DNA from: Acinetobacter sp. ANC 3813
Lineage (GTDB): Bacteria > Pseudomonadota > Gammaproteobacteria > Pseudomonadales > Moraxellaceae
Length of the DNA stretch: 64,000 bases
Reading direction: 5' to 3'
Assembly: GCF_002135435.1 (NCBI RefSeq)
Contig: NZ_NEGK01000002.1
Coordinates: 40,478 to 104,477, forward strand
Under the pieces are notes generated by a model. It was not told the DNA's origin. It searched no databases and was given only the letters and a program-made list of their open reading frames with translations. Position numbers and translations under genes: made by a program. Shown here piece by piece: positions 1-9,611 of this stretch; the first letter of the stretch is position 1, and each line of letters starts with the position of its first letter.

Positions 1-684
1 GATTTAAATACAGGACTTTATTCTGCTATTGCAATTCAAGCCGCTATTATCAATCGTTTTATGACAGGTCAAGGTCAGCATATTGATATGGCTTTGCTCG
101 ATGTGCAAGTCGCATGTTTGGCAAATATTGGGATGAATTACATCAGCTCAGGTGAAATTCCTAAACGCTATGGCAATGCACATGCCAATGTTGTTCCTTA
201 TCAAGTTTTTAGGGCATATGATCAAGATTTTATTGTCGCATGCGGTAATGATAAACAATTTGTTGCACTGTGTTCTGCAATTGAATTGCCAGATTTATCG
301 AAAGACTCTCGATTTATCACCAATGCACTTCGATTGAAAAATCGTGACGATATTGTGGAAATTCTCAGCACACATTTTCTGACTCAAACAGCCAAACATT
401 GGGTAGATGTGATTCAATCTGTGAAAGTTCCCGTCGGTGTCATCAATAACCTACAGCAGACTTTTGAAGAGCCTCAGGTTAAGCATCGTAAGATGCTGGT
501 TGAAATGAAGCACCCATTAAAAGATAAGCTGCAGGTGATTGCATCTCCAATGAAGTTTTCCCGTACACCAGTACAGTACCGTAAAGCGCCGCCAATGCTC
601 GGGGAAGACACCAATTCAATTTTATCTCGTTACTTGGGTAAGGATGAAATTGAAAACTTACGGGTTAATGGCATTGTAGGATAA
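1..684 (+). CDS. CaiB/BaiF (class III) CoA-transferase, 3' part
   Basis: The reading frame is open from the first base of the window, so the gene starts upstream; the ATG at 61 is internal. About 227 residues are visible. The stretch GQGQHIDMALLDVQVACLAN followed by a G-N-x-H and PYQVF segment and a GNDKQF motif is typical of family III CoA-transferases, which move CoA between carboxylic acids through aspartyl-CoA intermediates. The catalytic Asp of the family would lie upstream of the window edge. The acyl substrate cannot be deduced. A hairpin follows the stop codon, so it appears to end its transcription unit, convergent with pcaU. Family assignment is firm; the function is open. Confidence 0.85.
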   Translation, partial: DLNTGLYSAIAIQAAIINRFMTGQGQHIDMALLDVQVACLANIGMNYISSGEIPKRYGNAHANVVPYQVFRAYDQDFIVACGNDKQFVALCSAIELPDLSKDSRFITNALRLKNRDDIVEILSTHFLTQTAKHWVDVIQSVKVPVGVINNLQQTFEEPQVKHRKMLVEMKHPLKDKLQVIASPMKFSRTPVQYRKAPPMLGEDTNSILSRYLGKDEIENLRVNGIVG

Positions 685-690
685 CAATCT

Positions 691-726
691 AATAAGCAAA
701 GATTCTAAGCAGGATCTTTGCTTATT
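691..726. terminator. Hairpin after CoA-transferase gene
   Basis: Perfect 13-bp inverted repeat (AATAAGCAAAGAT, 10-base loop, ATCTTTGCTTATT), seven bases after the stop codon. It lacks a clean T-run, so it may end transcription weakly or mark the mRNA end. Confidence 0.6.
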
Positions 727-1036
727 CATATGTGTAATTAATAGAGCGTAGGGACTGTTAACTTTATTAAGAATGAGCACTACAGCGTACTTAATATTAT
801 AAGTAATTTTTTAGGAAAACCTGTTACGCTTAAACATTAAATGCATTGCTAAACTGTGATTTAGCATGGTATAGCTAATAGTGACTTAGAAAACTTCAAC
901 ATCCTAATCTTTGTGCAATAAAGTCTATCCAGTGGATAGATGGCTTTTTTAACTGATGCGCTTGCTACTTGAATTTATCATTTCTACTTTCTTTATTTCA
1001 AAATATTTTAAAGATAAAAAATCATTATTACATTGT
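727..1036. other. Non-coding stretch between convergent genes
   Basis: AT-rich sequence between the CoA-transferase hairpin and the 3' end of pcaU. I see no supported gene, RNA or further strong hairpin here. Confidence 0.5.
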
Positions 1037-1852
1037 TTAAATGACATTCCTAAGCTCCCTCGCTGTTTCTTGAAGAAGTGGTAATATTTGTTGAATTAAA
1101 TATTCTTTAGTTGACTTGGCAGTGGGTGAAACAATATTTAGTGCAGCAACAATATTTCCTTTCGGTCCATATATTGGAACAGCCAATGCGTGGACACCTA
1201 GTTCATGCTCCTCACTTGAGTAGCACCAATCCTGTTCTTTAATTTCTTCTAGTAAAGATAAAAATGAAGTGTTATCCGTGATGCTATATTTAGTTAAACG
1301 CTTTAAGGGATATTTTTCGAGCCATTTAATTTGTTCTGCAACGTCTAAATGGGCAAGTAGTATTTTACCCGCGGATGTTGCATGGGCCGGTAGACGATTT
1401 CCTAGGTGTAAACCATACGGATTGACCCGATCTGTTTGTTGATGTGATGCACTTCGTGCAATAGTGATTGCTTCAAATCCATCCAGTACCATGACTGAAA
1501 AAATAAGTGATGTTTGTGTGGTTAATAGATTTAACAATGGCTGACAAATTTTAGGTAATTGTGAACCACTTAAATAAGCCCCTGAAAACTTTAAAACTTT
1601 GGGTGTCAAATAATAATAATGACCATCAAAATCTAAATATCCTAAATATTCAAGTGTTAATAAATGACGTCTTGTTGCGGCACGGGTTAAACCAGTTTTT
1701 TCAGCAGCCATGGTGACATTTAAGCGTTGTCTTTCTGGACCAAAACATTCAAGTATAGCCATTCCTTTGCTAATTCCTGCGACAAAGTCTTCATGACGAA
1801 TCTTTTTTTGATTATCCATATTAATTAGGATTTTTTTCCCTTCGTTTAACAT
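1037..1852 (-). CDS. pcaU: IclR-family regulator PcaU of the pca-qui operon
   Basis: 271 residues. An N-terminal winged helix-turn-helix (about residues 22-85, with TRAATRRHLLTLEYLGYL) precedes an IclR effector-binding domain containing RLPAHATSAGKILLAHL and a C-terminal EEHELGVHALAVPIYGPKGN segment. In ADP1, PcaU responds to protocatechuate and controls pcaIJFBDKCHG-quiBCXA, and this gene is divergent from exactly that operon. The start at 1852 has AAGGAG six bases upstream; a second Met 11 codons in (1819) is possible but has no comparable ribosome site. The shared intergenic region holds a triple-repeat operator matching the known PcaU site. Identity rests on family features, gene order and operator. 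Confidence 0.93.
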   Translation of the reverse strand: MLNEGKKILINMDNQKKIRHEDFVAGISKGMAILECFGPERQRLNVTMAAEKTGLTRAATRRHLLTLEYLGYLDFDGHYYYLTPKVLKFSGAYLSGSQLPKICQPLLNLLTTQTSLIFSVMVLDGFEAITIARSASHQQTDRVNPYGLHLGNRLPAHATSAGKILLAHLDVAEQIKWLEKYPLKRLTKYSITDNTSFLSLLEEIKEQDWCYSSEEHELGVHALAVPIYGPKGNIVAALNIVSPTAKSTKEYLIQQILPLLQETARELRNVI

Positions 1853-1947
1853 GCTTTACTCCTTAAAGAGTTTGATCCAATTCACTACTGAAGGTAGTTT
1901 CAGCCTAATATAAAATATGTTTAATATAATCTAAATTTGGAATAACT

Positions 1948-1982
1948 GTTCGATGATCGAACATAATATTTGCTCATCGAAC
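1948..1982. promoter_or_regulatory. PcaU operator: palindrome plus direct repeat
   Basis: GTTCGATGATCGAAC (1948-1962) is a perfect palindrome with 7-bp arms around one base. A third copy of the half-site ATCGAAC lies at 1976-1982, exactly 20 bp (about two helical turns) from the right arm. Extended to 10 bases, the left arm and the third repeat are exact reverse complements. Three 10-bp repeats, two as a palindrome and one direct, is the published PcaU binding-site layout in ADP1. Its position between pcaU and pcaI fits autoregulation and operon activation. Confidence 0.85.
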
Positions 1983-2144
1983 AAAACTCATATTTTTAGC
2001 TAGAACAATAAGAAAAAAACAACAAAAATGAGGAATAGGAATTCTAATGAAATTACTCGGGATTGAGTAAAGCTCTTTTTACTGATTCAGTGTCGTTTTG
2101 AGTTCCGTTTTTAAGATGTATGGCTAGACGGAGTTGTCCCCCTA

Positions 2145-2816
2145 ATGATCAATAAAAGTTCGGCTTCACTTACCGAAGCACTTTCACAAATTAAAGATGG
2201 TTCAACCATCATGATTGGCGGTTTTGGAACCGCAGGGCAACCCGCAGAATTGATTGATGGTTTAATCGAGCTTGGTATCAAAGACCTTGTCATTGTCAAC
2301 AATAATGCAGGCAATGGTGACTATGGCTTAGCGAAACTTCTTAAATCAGGTGCTGTCCGTAAAATTATTTGTTCTTTCCCCCGTCAGTCAGATTCTTATA
2401 TTTTTGATGAACTCTATCGTGCAGGCAAAATTGAGTTAGAACTGGTTCCTCAAGGCAACCTAGCGTGTCGCATTCAAGCAGCAGGTATGGGCTTAGGACC
2501 AATCTATACACTAACAGGTTTTGGGACTTTGCTTGCTGAAGGCAAACCGACTATGAGTTACGAAGGTAAAGATTACGTTTTAGAAAATCCAATCAAAGCA
2601 GACTTTGCTTTAATTAAAGCATCTCAAGGTGACCGTTGGGGCAACTTGGTCTACCGCAAGTCGGCACGCAACTTCGGCCCGATTATGGCAATGGCCGCCG
2701 ATGTGACGATTGCACAAGTCTCTGAAGTGGTAGAGCTTGGAGCTTTGGATCCTGAACACGTCATCACCCCAGGTATTTTTGTTCAACACGTTATACAAGT
2801 GCAACCAGCACAGTAA
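2145..2816 (+). CDS. pcaI: 3-oxoadipate CoA-transferase subunit A
   Basis: 223 residues, the normal length for the alpha subunit of class I CoA-transferases. It carries the CoA-transferase signature GGFGTAGQPAELIDGL near residue 26 and a GNLACRIQAAGMGLGPIYT segment. With PcaJ it converts 3-oxoadipate and succinyl-CoA to 3-oxoadipyl-CoA and succinate. It is the first gene of the pca-qui operon, 21 bp before pcaJ. The ribosome site (GGAG 11 bases before ATG) is not ideal, but the protein start aligns with the second copy at 26825. That paralogue is near identical in sequence, so the two encode the same reaction in different operons. Confidence 0.95.
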   Translation: MINKSSASLTEALSQIKDGSTIMIGGFGTAGQPAELIDGLIELGIKDLVIVNNNAGNGDYGLAKLLKSGAVRKIICSFPRQSDSYIFDELYRAGKIELELVPQGNLACRIQAAGMGLGPIYTLTGFGTLLAEGKPTMSYEGKDYVLENPIKADFALIKASQGDRWGNLVYRKSARNFGPIMAMAADVTIAQVSEVVELGALDPEHVITPGIFVQHVIQVQPAQ

Positions 2817-2836
2817 TCGGATACGGAGAATTAAAA

Positions 2837-3493
2837 ATGAGTTATACCAAATTGAGCCGTGATCAAATTGCTGAACGTGTTGCTCAAGATATTCCTGATG
2901 GGGCTTATGTCAACTTGGGTATTGGCTTACCTACCAAGATTTCAAGCTATTTACCAAGCGACAAAGATGTATTTTTACACTCTGAAAATGGTCTTTTGGC
3001 TTTCGGTCCGCCGCCTGCTGAAGAAGACCGTGATCCTGAACTGATCAATGCGGGTAAAGAGTTTGTGACTTTACTCGATGGCGGTGCTTTCTTCCATCAC
3101 GGTGATTCATTTGCCATGATGCGGGGTGGTCACTTAGATATAGCCGTCTTGGGCGCCTTTCAAGTGGCAGCCAATGGTGACTTAGCCAATTGGCATACAG
3201 GCGCACCGGATGCGATTCCTGCTGTAGGAGGTGCAATGGATTTGGCGGTGGGTGCTAAAAAAGTATTCATCACTACAGACCATGTGACCAAACAAGGTGA
3301 ACCGAAGATCGTGGCTGAACTGAGCTACCCAGCGACAGGTTTGAAGTGTGTAGACCGCATTTACACCGATCTTTGTGTAATTGATGTCACCGCAGACGGC
3401 TTAAAAGTGATTGAAAAAGTCGACGGCCTAAGCTTTGCAGAATTACAGGCAATGACGGGTGCCACTTTGGTGGATGCGACACAACAGAATTAA
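2837..3493 (+). CDS. pcaJ: 3-oxoadipate CoA-transferase subunit B
   Basis: 218 residues. SENGLLAFG contains the active-site glutamate (E50) that forms the glutamyl-CoA intermediate in class I CoA-transferases, and GIGLPTKISSYL precedes it. A GGAG sits upstream of the ATG. It forms the heteromer with PcaI. A palindromic repeat block of about 110 bp follows the stop and separates it from pcaF; the second pcaJ copy at 27511 is followed by the same kind of block at the same junction. Family and function are secure from sequence and operon context. Confidence 0.95.
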   Translation: MSYTKLSRDQIAERVAQDIPDGAYVNLGIGLPTKISSYLPSDKDVFLHSENGLLAFGPPPAEEDRDPELINAGKEFVTLLDGGAFFHHGDSFAMMRGGHLDIAVLGAFQVAANGDLANWHTGAPDAIPAVGGAMDLAVGAKKVFITTDHVTKQGEPKIVAELSYPATGLKCVDRIYTDLCVIDVTADGLKVIEKVDGLSFAELQAMTGATLVDATQQN

Positions 3494-3500
3494 TGATTTG

Positions 3501-3606
3501 AATCCCCCTAAGTCCCCCTTTGCTAAAGGGGGGACTTCTCTAGCATCAAGTGCGGTGAGTCTCCCTCCTTTTTAAAGGATGAGAAGCATTGCTTCACAAG
3601 GGGGAG
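3501..3606. repeat. Palindromic GC-rich repeat block between pcaJ and pcaF
   Basis: AAGTCCCCCTTT (3510-3521) faces AAAGGGGGGACTT (3525-3537) across a 3-base loop. A second arm pair, CTCCC (3561-3565) and GGGAG (3602-3606), encloses an inner GAAGCA/TGCTTC palindrome. C- and G-runs of this kind are unlike the surrounding coding sequence and resemble REP-type intergenic elements. The block may act as an mRNA stability or attenuation element inside the operon. A related block sits at the same junction of the second pca set (28170-28262). Confidence 0.75.
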
Positions 3607-3628
3607 GTAGAAAATGGAAAGATTAAAA

Positions 3629-4834
3629 ATGAAAAACGCATATATTATCGATGCCATTCGTACACCATTCGGCCGTTATGCAGGTGGACTCGCTCCAATG
3701 CGTGCCGATGATTTGGGTGCCGTACCGATTCAAGCACTGATGCAACGTAATCCAAGCGTGGATTGGAAACAAGTCGATGACGTGATCTACGGCTGTGCCA
3801 ACCAAGCTGGTGAAGACAACCGTAATGTGGGGCGTATGTCAGCACTCCTTGCAGGTTTACCCGTTGAAGTCCCAGCCACGACTGTAAACCGTTTATGTGG
3901 CTCATCACTCGATGCGATTGCTATGGCCGCCCGTGCCATTAAAGCGGGTGAAGCAGATTTAATCATCGCAGGTGGCGTAGAAAGCATGTCTCGTGCACCC
4001 TTTGTGATGGGTAAATCAGAAACGGCATATGGCCGTAGCCAAAAGATTGAAGACACCACCATGGGCTGGCGTTTTATCAATCCAAAGCTTAAAGCGATGT
4101 ATGGTGTCGAGACCATGCCACAAACTGCGGAAAACGTGGCTGAGCAATTCAACATTAATCGCGCTGATCAAGATCAATTTGCTTTTAATAGTCAACAACG
4201 TACTGCGGTGGCACAAGCAAAAGGCTTCTTTGAAAAAGAAATCATTGCGGTGACGATTCCACAACGTAAAGGCGATCCGATCATTGTCGACACGGATGAA
4301 CATCCACGTGCATCGACCACCTTAGAAGGTTTGGCGAAACTCAAGCCTGTGGTGACAGCAGAGGGCAGCGTCACAGCAGGCAATGCTTCAGGAATTAATG
4401 ACGGTGCCGCTGCTGTATTGATTGCTTCAGAACAAGCAGTTGAACTGTACCAGCTTAAACCGCGTGCCAAAATCATTGCTTCAACAGCAGTGGGTGTAGA
4501 ACCGCGCATTATGGGCTTTGCACCTGCGCCTGCCATCAAAAAATTATTGAAACAAGCAAATCTCAGTATTGAGCAGATGGATGTGATTGAACTTAATGAA
4601 GCTTTTGCAGCACAGGCACTGGCGGTAACGCGTGACCTGGGTTTAGCCGATGACAGCACACAAGTGAATCCAAATGGTGGTGCGATTGCGATTGGTCATC
4701 CACTGGGTGCATCGGGTGCACGTTTAGTGACAACGGCTTTAAATCAGTTGGAGCAGACAGGTGGCATCTATGCCTTGTGTTCAATGTGTATTGGTGTCGG
4801 TCAAGGCATTGCCCTGATTATTCAGCGCGTTTAA
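3629..4834 (+). CDS. pcaF: 3-oxoadipyl-CoA thiolase
   Basis: 401 residues from this start. The thiolase catalytic set is present: Cys90 in [10 protein letters not shown], the His in [11 protein letters not shown] and the C-terminal Cys in SMCIGVGQG. It cleaves 3-oxoadipyl-CoA to succinyl-CoA and acetyl-CoA. I chose the start [20 protein letters not shown] because both paralogues (28286, 63178) begin there and a Shine-Dalgarno-like purine run is conserved upstream. An in-frame ATG at 3614 would add MERLK; its GGAGG belongs to the repeat block, so use of that start cannot be excluded. Confidence 0.94.
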   Translation: MKNAYIIDAIRTPFGRYAGGLAPMRADDLGAVPIQALMQRNPSVDWKQVDDVIYGCANQAGEDNRNVGRMSALLAGLPVEVPATTVNRLCGSSLDAIAMAARAIKAGEADLIIAGGVESMSRAPFVMGKSETAYGRSQKIEDTTMGWRFINPKLKAMYGVETMPQTAENVAEQFNINRADQDQFAFNSQQRTAVAQAKGFFEKEIIAVTIPQRKGDPIIVDTDEHPRASTTLEGLAKLKPVVTAEGSVTAGNASGINDGAAAVLIASEQAVELYQLKPRAKIIASTAVGVEPRIMGFAPAPAIKKLLKQANLSIEQMDVIELNEAFAAQALAVTRDLGLADDSTQVNPNGGAIAIGHPLGASGARLVTTALNQLEQTGGIYALCSMCIGVGQGIALIIQRV

Positions 4835-4856
4835 AGCAGATTTAAGGATAGCGATC

Positions 4857-6212
4857 ATGAGCCAGTTATATGCCAGCTTATTTTACCAAAACGAGGTGAC
4901 TGAAATTTTCAGTGATCGCGCGTTGGTGTCTTACATGATTGAGGCTGAAGTTGCCTTGGCACAAGCGCAGGCTCAGGTCGGCGTGATTCCAGAATCTGCG
5001 GCAACAGCAATTTTAAACATTGCAGCAACTGCACTCAATCAGATTGATTTTGATGCTTTGGCTCTTGCTACAGGCTTAGCGGGCAATATCGCGATTCCTT
5101 TTGTGAAGCAATTAACTGCGATTGTGAAACAAAGTGATGAAGATGCTGCGCGTTATGTGCATTGGGGCGCAACCAGTCAAGACATTTTAGACACTGCCTG
5201 TATTTTGCAATGTCGTGCAGCAATGACACATGTTGAAGCCTTAATTCACCAATGTTACCGCACTGCATTGACCCAAGCTGAACAGTATCGCTCACAAGTG
5301 ATGATTGGACGCACATGGTTGCAGCAAGGGTTGCCGATTACTTTGGGGCATAAATTCGCGCGTTGGGCTTCGGCCTTTCGTCGTGATTTGGTCCGTATTG
5401 AAGCCATGAAATCACGCGTGTTGACTGCTCAGTTGGGCGGTGCTGCGGGCTCATTGGCATCTTTACAGCATCAAGGCACAGCAGTTGTTCAAGCCTTTGC
5501 GACGCATTTACAACTTTCTGTTCCAAGCTGTACTTGGCATGGTGAGCGCGACCGTATTGTTGAAGTGGCGAGTGTTCTCGCAATAGTGATGGGCAGTTTG
5601 GGCAAAATGGCACGTGACTGGTCGTTGATGATGCAAACCGAAATTGCAGAAATCTTTGAGCCTACTTCAAAAGGTCGTGGTGGTTCATCCACTATGCCGC
5701 ATAAGCGTAATCCTGTTGCTGCGGCATCCGTTTTGGCAGCAGCCAATCGTGTGCCTGTACTGATGTCGAGTTTGTACCAAAGCATGGTGCAGGAACATGA
5801 GCGCAGTCTAGGTGGATGGCATGCGGAATGGTTGGCATTGCCTGAAATTTTCCAACTCTGTGCAGGCGCATTGGAGCGGACTTTGGACGTGTTACAAGGC
5901 ATGCAAGTCAATGCTGAAAATATGCAACGCAATTTAGATTGCACGCAGGGTTTGATCATGGCGGAAGCGGTGATGATGGCTTTGGCACCCCACATGGGAC
6001 GTTTACAGGCCCATCATGTGGTTGAAGCAGCATGCAAAATAGCAGTAGAAAAAGGCGTTCATTTAAGAGAGGTCATCACTGAACTTGATCAAGTCAAAGC
6101 CTACTTTAACGCAGCTCAGATTTCAGAAATTTTTAAACCCGCGTCATATCTCGGCAATATTCAAGACCAGATTGATGCGGTGTTGCAAGAAGCAAAAGGA
6201 GAGGCAAAGTGA
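4857..6212 (+). CDS. pcaB: 3-carboxy-cis,cis-muconate cycloisomerase
   Basis: 451 residues. The fumarase/argininosuccinate-lyase superfamily signature GGSSTMPHKRNP is present in the C-terminal half and the H-W-G-A-T-S-Q-D segment near residue 103. PcaB cyclises 3-carboxymuconate, the ring-cleavage product of protocatechuate, to 4-carboxymuconolactone. AAGGA lies eight bases upstream of the ATG. The stop overlaps the GTG start of pcaD by four bases, indicating translational coupling. Length and operon position match the ADP1 gene. Confidence 0.95.
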   Translation: MSQLYASLFYQNEVTEIFSDRALVSYMIEAEVALAQAQAQVGVIPESAATAILNIAATALNQIDFDALALATGLAGNIAIPFVKQLTAIVKQSDEDAARYVHWGATSQDILDTACILQCRAAMTHVEALIHQCYRTALTQAEQYRSQVMIGRTWLQQGLPITLGHKFARWASAFRRDLVRIEAMKSRVLTAQLGGAAGSLASLQHQGTAVVQAFATHLQLSVPSCTWHGERDRIVEVASVLAIVMGSLGKMARDWSLMMQTEIAEIFEPTSKGRGGSSTMPHKRNPVAAASVLAAANRVPVLMSSLYQSMVQEHERSLGGWHAEWLALPEIFQLCAGALERTLDVLQGMQVNAENMQRNLDCTQGLIMAEAVMMALAPHMGRLQAHHVVEAACKIAVEKGVHLREVITELDQVKAYFNAAQISEIFKPASYLGNIQDQIDAVLQEAKGEAK

Positions 6213-6997
6213 ATATCACGATGACCAATCGTCAAGGCAAGACTTTATCCGTGGCAATCAGTGGGAAAGACCATGCACCTGTGATTGTATTTTCAAACTC
6301 ATTGGGTACAGATAAAGGCATGTGGCAGCCGCAAGTTGCTGCTTTTGAACAGCAGTTCAAAGTGGTGACTTATGACACGCGTGGTCATGGGCAAAGTGAT
6401 GTGATTGAGCAGACCACTGTACAAAATCTTGCAGAAGATGTGATTGATATTCTGAACGGTTTAAATATTGAAAAAGCGCATTTCTGCGGGATTTCGATGG
6501 GGGGAATGACGGCTTTGTGGCTCGGTATTCACCATGCGGATCGTTTTCATAGCATTACTGTGGCGAATTCAGCAGCCAAAATTTGGACTGAAGAAGGTTG
6601 GAATGCTCGTGCAGATGCTGTGGCAGCCAAAGGCTTAGCAGATTTGGTCGCGACTACGCATACACGCTGGTTTAGTGAGCAGTTTGATTATCAACACGAT
6701 GCTTTGGCGCAGCGCACCATTCAATCTTTAGCCACTACGCCGGCATTGGGTTATGCAGAATCTTGCCGAGCGCTCGCGCAAGCAGATCTATCTGCTCAAA
6801 TTCAACAGATTCAGATTCCAACTTTAGTGATTGCAGGCGCGTTTGACCCTGTCACGACCGTGGCAGACGGCGTCTTTATGCAGCAACAGATTCAAAAGAG
6901 TGAATTAGAGGTGATTGATGCATCGCATCTTTCCAATATTGAGCAACCAGAGCTGTTTAACCAAACCCTCAGTCAGTTTGTTGGATCGATTCAATAA
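6209..6997 (+). CDS. pcaD: 3-oxoadipate enol-lactonase
   Basis: 262 residues, alpha/beta-hydrolase fold. The nucleophile elbow is GISMGG (Ser96), the acid lies near GAFDPVT and the base near DASHLSN. It hydrolyses 3-oxoadipate enol-lactone to 3-oxoadipate. The GTG start overlaps the pcaB stop as GTGA and has AAAGGAG seven bases upstream; an ATG 12 bases further (6221) is an alternative with a poorer ribosome site. Function is secure from family and operon order. Confidence 0.93.
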   Translation: MNITMTNRQGKTLSVAISGKDHAPVIVFSNSLGTDKGMWQPQVAAFEQQFKVVTYDTRGHGQSDVIEQTTVQNLAEDVIDILNGLNIEKAHFCGISMGGMTALWLGIHHADRFHSITVANSAAKIWTEEGWNARADAVAAKGLADLVATTHTRWFSEQFDYQHDALAQRTIQSLATTPALGYAESCRALAQADLSAQIQQIQIPTLVIAGAFDPVTTVADGVFMQQQIQKSELEVIDASHLSNIEQPELFNQTLSQFVGSIQ

Positions 6998-7039
6998 TTT
7001 AAGGATTTTTAAAAGGACTTTCAGCCCAAGGAGGCAGAT

Positions 7040-8395
7040 ATGGCGTCTCAGGAATACGCTACTCAAAAAACGAGTATAGACGCACAGGCACTGATTAATG
7101 ATGCACCAATTAGCAAATATCAGTGGTTGATCGCAATTGTATGTTTTCTTATTGTTTTTGTTGACGGTATTGATACTGCGGCAATGGGTTTTATTGCTCC
7201 AGCCTTGGCACAAGACTGGGGGATAGACCGCTCGCAACTGGGTCCAGTCATGAGTGCGGCTTTAGGCGGCATGATTATTGGTGCTTTGGTGTCTGGTCCA
7301 ACCGCTGACCGCTTTGGGCGAAAGATTGTTTTAAGTGTTTCGATGCTGATTTTTGGTGGCTTTACTTTGGCATCGGCATATGCGGCTGACTTAAATACCT
7401 TAGTAATACTGCGCTTTTTAACCGGTATTGGTTTGGGTGCAGCGATGCCGAATGCAACCACACTATTTTCTGAATATTGCCCGCAGCGCTCACGCTCGTT
7501 ACTCGTGACCTGTATGTTCTGCGGCTACAACTTGGGGATGGCGACAGGCGGTTTCATCAGCAGTTGGTTGATCCCAACCTTTGGTTGGCACAGCTTATTT
7601 TTACTGGGCGGCTGGTCGCCATTGATCTTGATGATCTTGGTGATTTTCTTCTTACCTGAATCCTATCGTTTCTTGATTGTGAAAGGCCGTGACCCCGAAA
7701 AAGTCCGCAAAATTCTAACGCGTATTGCGCCGACGCAAGTACAGGGTGTTACTGAGTTTCATGTGCCTGAAGAAAAAACCGAAGGTGCAGAGAAGAAAGG
7801 TGTGTTTGGCATGCTGTTCTCTCAGAAATATGTCAAAGGTACAGTTTTACTGTGGCTGACCTATTTCATGGGTTTGGTGATGATTTATCTGCTTACCAGT
7901 TGGTTACCAACCTTAATGCGTGAAACTGGCGCAACGATGGAACGTGCCGCATTTATCGGTGGTCTATTCCAGTTTGGCGGTGTCCTCAGTGCTTTATTTA
8001 TTGGCTGGGCAATGGACCGTTTCAACCCGAACCGCATTATTGCAGGCTTCTACTTTGTCGCTGGAATCTTTGCCTTTGCCGTAGGTCAGAGCTTAGCAAA
8101 TCCAACCTTACTTGCCATTTTAGTACTTTGCGCAGGTGTTGCAATTAATGGTGCGCAGTCGGCAATGCCAGCACTGAGTGCTCGTTTTTATCCAACCCAA
8201 TGCCGTGCAACAGGTGTGGCATGGATGTCTGGGATTGGGCGTTTCGGTGCAGTATTTGGTGCATGGATCGGCGCAGTTTTACTGGGCAATGACTGGTCGT
8301 TTACTGCCATTTTAAGTCTGCTGTTAATTCCAGCAACAGCAGCAGCTGTGGCTATTTTTGTTAAATCATTGGTCGCACATACCGATGCGACTTAA
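7040..8395 (+). CDS. pcaK: AAHS-type MFS transporter for protocatechuate/4-hydroxybenzoate
   Basis: 451 residues with twelve predicted membrane spans. The first helix carries VDGIDTAAMGFIAPAL, the D-G-x-D motif of the aromatic acid:H+ symporter family, and the loop between helices 2 and 3 has DRFGRK. PcaK imports aromatic acids and, in pseudomonads, also supports chemotaxis. A strong AAGGAGG precedes the ATG. It sits inside the pca operon at the place expected from ADP1. Confidence 0.93.
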   Translation: MASQEYATQKTSIDAQALINDAPISKYQWLIAIVCFLIVFVDGIDTAAMGFIAPALAQDWGIDRSQLGPVMSAALGGMIIGALVSGPTADRFGRKIVLSVSMLIFGGFTLASAYAADLNTLVILRFLTGIGLGAAMPNATTLFSEYCPQRSRSLLVTCMFCGYNLGMATGGFISSWLIPTFGWHSLFLLGGWSPLILMILVIFFLPESYRFLIVKGRDPEKVRKILTRIAPTQVQGVTEFHVPEEKTEGAEKKGVFGMLFSQKYVKGTVLLWLTYFMGLVMIYLLTSWLPTLMRETGATMERAAFIGGLFQFGGVLSALFIGWAMDRFNPNRIIAGFYFVAGIFAFAVGQSLANPTLLAILVLCAGVAINGAQSAMPALSARFYPTQCRATGVAWMSGIGRFGAVFGAWIGAVLLGNDWSFTAILSLLLIPATAAAVAIFVKSLVAHTDAT

Positions 8396-8409
8396 TTGAG
8401 GTTTCTCCC

Positions 8410-8844
8410 ATGAATGATGAACAACGTTATGAACAAGGAATCACCGTACGCACTGAAGTGCTGGGTGAAAAGCATGTCGGTCGTTCACTTGAGAACTTAA
8501 ATGATTTCAATGCCGACTTCCAAAACTTTATTAGCCGTTTTGCGTGGGGCGAAGTCTGGTCTAGACCGGGCATGCCGCGCCACACCCGCAGTTTAGTCAC
8601 GATTGCCGTGTTATTGGCATTGGGCCGTGAAGACGAATTGCGTATGCATTTACGTGCTTGTTTTAACAATGGTGTGACCAAGGATGACTTAAAAGAGTTG
8701 ATTTTGCACTGTTCATTGTATGCCGGTTTGCCTGCAGCCAATGCAGCCATGCACATGGCAGAAGAGGTTTTTGCAGATTTGGGAATTGCTCCGCAAAAGC
8801 TGAGCGAACAGCAGCTTAGCCAAGAAGAAACGAATCAAGAGTAA
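8410..8844 (+). CDS. pcaC: 4-carboxymuconolactone decarboxylase
   Basis: 144 residues of the CMD family, all-helical. The core GMPRHTRSLVTIAVLLALG followed by H-L-x-A and a C-terminal HCSLYAGLPAANAAMH are typical and include the conserved His and Cys region. It decarboxylates 4-carboxymuconolactone to 3-oxoadipate enol-lactone, linking PcaB to PcaD. The start is 14 bp after pcaK with a weak GAGG. The C-terminal tail beyond residue 128 is Gln/Glu-rich and looks non-essential. Confidence 0.93.
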   Translation: MNDEQRYEQGITVRTEVLGEKHVGRSLENLNDFNADFQNFISRFAWGEVWSRPGMPRHTRSLVTIAVLLALGREDELRMHLRACFNNGVTKDDLKELILHCSLYAGLPAANAAMHMAEEVFADLGIAPQKLSEQQLSQEETNQE

Positions 8845-8858
8845 TGGAACACGATTAA

Positions 8859-9596
<738 letters not shown>

Positions 9597-9611
9597 TTCA
9601 GGGAGAACAAC

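Noticed and set aside
4192..4659. 155-residue minus-strand frame inside pcaF
   Set aside because: It mirrors the coding constraint of a well-supported thiolase gene and resembles no protein. The same holds for the other long antisense frames within pca, qui and acyl-CoA dehydrogenase genes.
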